DNA of 39,358 bases from an uncultured Clostridium sp. (lineage in GTDB: Bacteria > Bacillota_I > Bacilli_A > RF39 > UBA660), in the NCBI GenBank assembly GCA_902493795.1, contig CABUQZ010000017.1, forward strand, positions 1-39,358, read 5' to 3'. The notes under the pieces were generated by a model. The model worked only from the letters and a program-made list of their open reading frames with translations. It searched no databases and was not told the DNA's origin. This document shows positions 38,373 to 39,358 of this stretch, piece after piece. Every line of letters begins with the position of its first letter. The stretch's first letter is position 1. The translations under genes were made by a program, and so were the position numbers.

Positions 38373-39204
38373 GCCATCAGCAGGTAATAAATTTTATAAT
38401 ACTACTTCAAGAGGTGGTTATAGTCAATGTATACAAGGTAGTCCAACAGATGCAGGTTGTAATGTACTTGCTAACTGTGTAGGCTATGCCTGTGGTCGTT
38501 TTAATGAAATTATAGGTAGCATGAAGTATCCTTATTTAAACTGTAATGCTGAAAATTTTATTGAAAGGGCAAAAAAATGTGGTTTAACTGTTGTATCATA
38601 TCCAACCTTAGGTGGTATTATGGTATGGCAAAAAGGTGCTACATTAAGTGGAAATGATGGTGCAGGTCATGTTGCAGTAGTTGAAAGAATAGATGGTGCA
38701 AATAAAATACTTACATCAGAAAGTGGTTATGGTTCAAGAACTGCATTTTGGAATAGTGTAAGAACTAATTCAAATGGTAGATGGGGCTTAGGTAGTGGTT
38801 ATACTTTTAGAGGATGCATTGTCAATCCTGCTATTGGTGATGTTCATTATGTAGAACCAGTTCCAACACCAACACCAAGTAAGTCTAATGAAGATATTGC
38901 AAATGAAGTTATTCAAGGCAAATGGGGAAACAATCCTGAAAGAAAACAAAGATTAACAGATGCTGGATATGATTATAATGCAATTCAAGAAATAGTTAAT
39001 AATAAGATGGCAAGTAATGCACCTGCTTCAAATAGTTCAAATGATGAGTTATTAACATTAGTAAAGAAAACAATCAGAGGTGATTTTGGAAATGGTGCTG
39101 ATAGAAGAAAAGCATTAGGTTCAAATTACGATGAAGTTCAAAGACAGGTTAATTTAAATTTACAGAATGGATTAACTCGTTGGGATAATATTAAATTATT
39201 TTAA
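38353..39204 (+). CDS. Endolysin: CHAP peptidase with two CW_7 cell-wall-binding repeats
   Basis: 283 residues. CHAP domain at about 10-165 with catalytic C42 (N-C-V-G-Y-A-C-G-R) and H106 (G-A-G-H-V-A-V-V-E). A Pro/Thr linker (V-P-T-P-T-P) leads to two CW_7 (Cpl-7-like) repeats at about 179-216 and 231-267. CHAP cleaves peptidoglycan amide bonds; CW_7 binds muropeptides broadly. No signal peptide, so it needs the holin. GAGGAGGTG upstream of the ATG. Confidence 0.93.
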   Translation: MEMRTSKPSAGNKFYNTTSRGGYSQCIQGSPTDAGCNVLANCVGYACGRFNEIIGSMKYPYLNCNAENFIERAKKCGLTVVSYPTLGGIMVWQKGATLSGNDGAGHVAVVERIDGANKILTSESGYGSRTAFWNSVRTNSNGRWGLGSGYTFRGCIVNPAIGDVHYVEPVPTPTPSKSNEDIANEVIQGKWGNNPERKQRLTDAGYDYNAIQEIVNNKMASNAPASNSSNDELLTLVKKTIRGDFGNGADRRKALGSNYDEVQRQVNLNLQNGLTRWDNIKLF

Positions 39205-39213
39205 TGAAATTAT

Positions 39214-39248
39214 AAAGGTAAGGACAATGATTTCCTTACCTTTTTTTA
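39214..39248 (+). terminator. Terminator at the end of the lysis module
   Basis: AAAGGTAAGGA pairs perfectly with TCCTTACCTTT around an 8-nt loop, followed by Ts. Closes the rightward prophage transcript before attR. Confidence 0.88.
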
Positions 39249-39287
39249 TTGCACTAAAACACGGTTAGTATATAGAAAAAATCATTT

Positions 39288-39309
39288 AGTAGGCAACAGG
39301 TAGGCAACA
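39288..39309 (+). other. attR core (22-bp repeat)
   Basis: Matches attL exactly over 22 bp. On the host side CAAC-AAAA-GTTG followed by seven Ts forms a short terminator, so the core overlaps the base of a host hairpin. Joining the flanks rebuilds an attB with three GTAGGCAACA copies; attP would have two. Confidence 0.85.
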
Positions 39310-39358
39310 AAAGTTGTTTTTTTCCTTTAAAACTGGACTACCACAATTTTGTAAACGA

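Larger units (their letters stand above)
8551..39309 (+). mobile_element. Siphovirus prophage with a diversity-generating retroelement
   Basis: A 22-bp direct repeat marks both ends. It holds integrase next to the left end, a lysogeny switch, replication, HK97-type packaging and head, long-tail genes, a DGR, and a lysis cassette next to the right end. No structural gene seems missing or broken, so it may be inducible. It is inserted between the rpsI terminator and the next host unit and disrupts no gene that can be seen. Confidence 0.92.

Noticed and set aside
1..39358. Mycoplasma-type code (TGA as Trp)
   Set aside because: TGA ends several conserved genes, for example yvcK, and Trp is encoded by TGG throughout.

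Overview
The window is AT-rich (roughly 30% GC) and uses the standard bacterial code: TGA closes several genes and tryptophan is TGG. Conserved genes (yvcK-whiA, truA-rplM-rpsI), a GerQ-type spore coat gene and an NrdG-like activase suggest an anaerobic, possibly spore-forming member of the Bacillota, perhaps a gut member of class Bacilli. No rRNA or tRNA gene is present to fix the taxonomy.

Layout. (1) 1-8540 is host chromosome. It holds a membrane-anchored protein whose C-terminus looks like a target of a diversity-generating retroelement (DGR), then a metallo-beta-lactamase-fold hydrolase, gerQ (minus strand), a YitT-family membrane protein, yvcK, whiA and an NrdG-like radical SAM protein. 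Two proteins that look like ABC ATPases stripped of their catalytic motifs follow, sitting where ecfA1/ecfA2 usually lie, and then truA, rplM and rpsI. (2) 8551-39309 is a complete-looking siphovirus prophage of about 30.8 kb, inserted just after the rpsI terminator and bounded by a 22-bp direct repeat. (3) The last 49 bases are host sequence again.

The prophage has the usual modules. On the minus strand are the integrase, a small membrane protein and a CI/LexA-like repressor. On the plus strand are Cro, an excisionase-like protein, replication genes (replisome organiser with internal iterons, G39P-like loader), a RinA/ArpU-like regulator, many small genes, a second tyrosine recombinase, HNH and terminase, HK97-type head genes, tail genes with a programmed -1 frameshift, a tape measure and baseplate proteins. 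A complete DGR follows (variable tail protein with VR, Avd, TR, reverse transcriptase), then XhlA, holin and a CHAP endolysin.

Beyond the gene list, five observations stand out. First, the DGR shows clean adenine-directed divergence between TR and VR, and a DGR-like variable region also lies in a host gene 34 kb away. Second, a candidate ~100-nt antisense RNA, with its own extended -10 promoter and terminator, lies between int and the repressor operon; it is perfectly complementary over 27 nt to the cro-xis junction, and both strands can fold into hairpins with complementary 7-nt loops. Third, three late promoters with identical geometry (TTCACA-N3-TTCACA-N12-TATAAT) are each followed within ~20 nt of the -10 by an intrinsic terminator, at the heads of the packaging, structural and lysis modules. 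Fourth, five related operator-like sites surround the cI/cro switch, one of them inside the end of cro. Fifth, the EcfA-like pair appears to have lost its ATPase motifs. All functional statements are inferred from sequence reading; no search or folding program was run.
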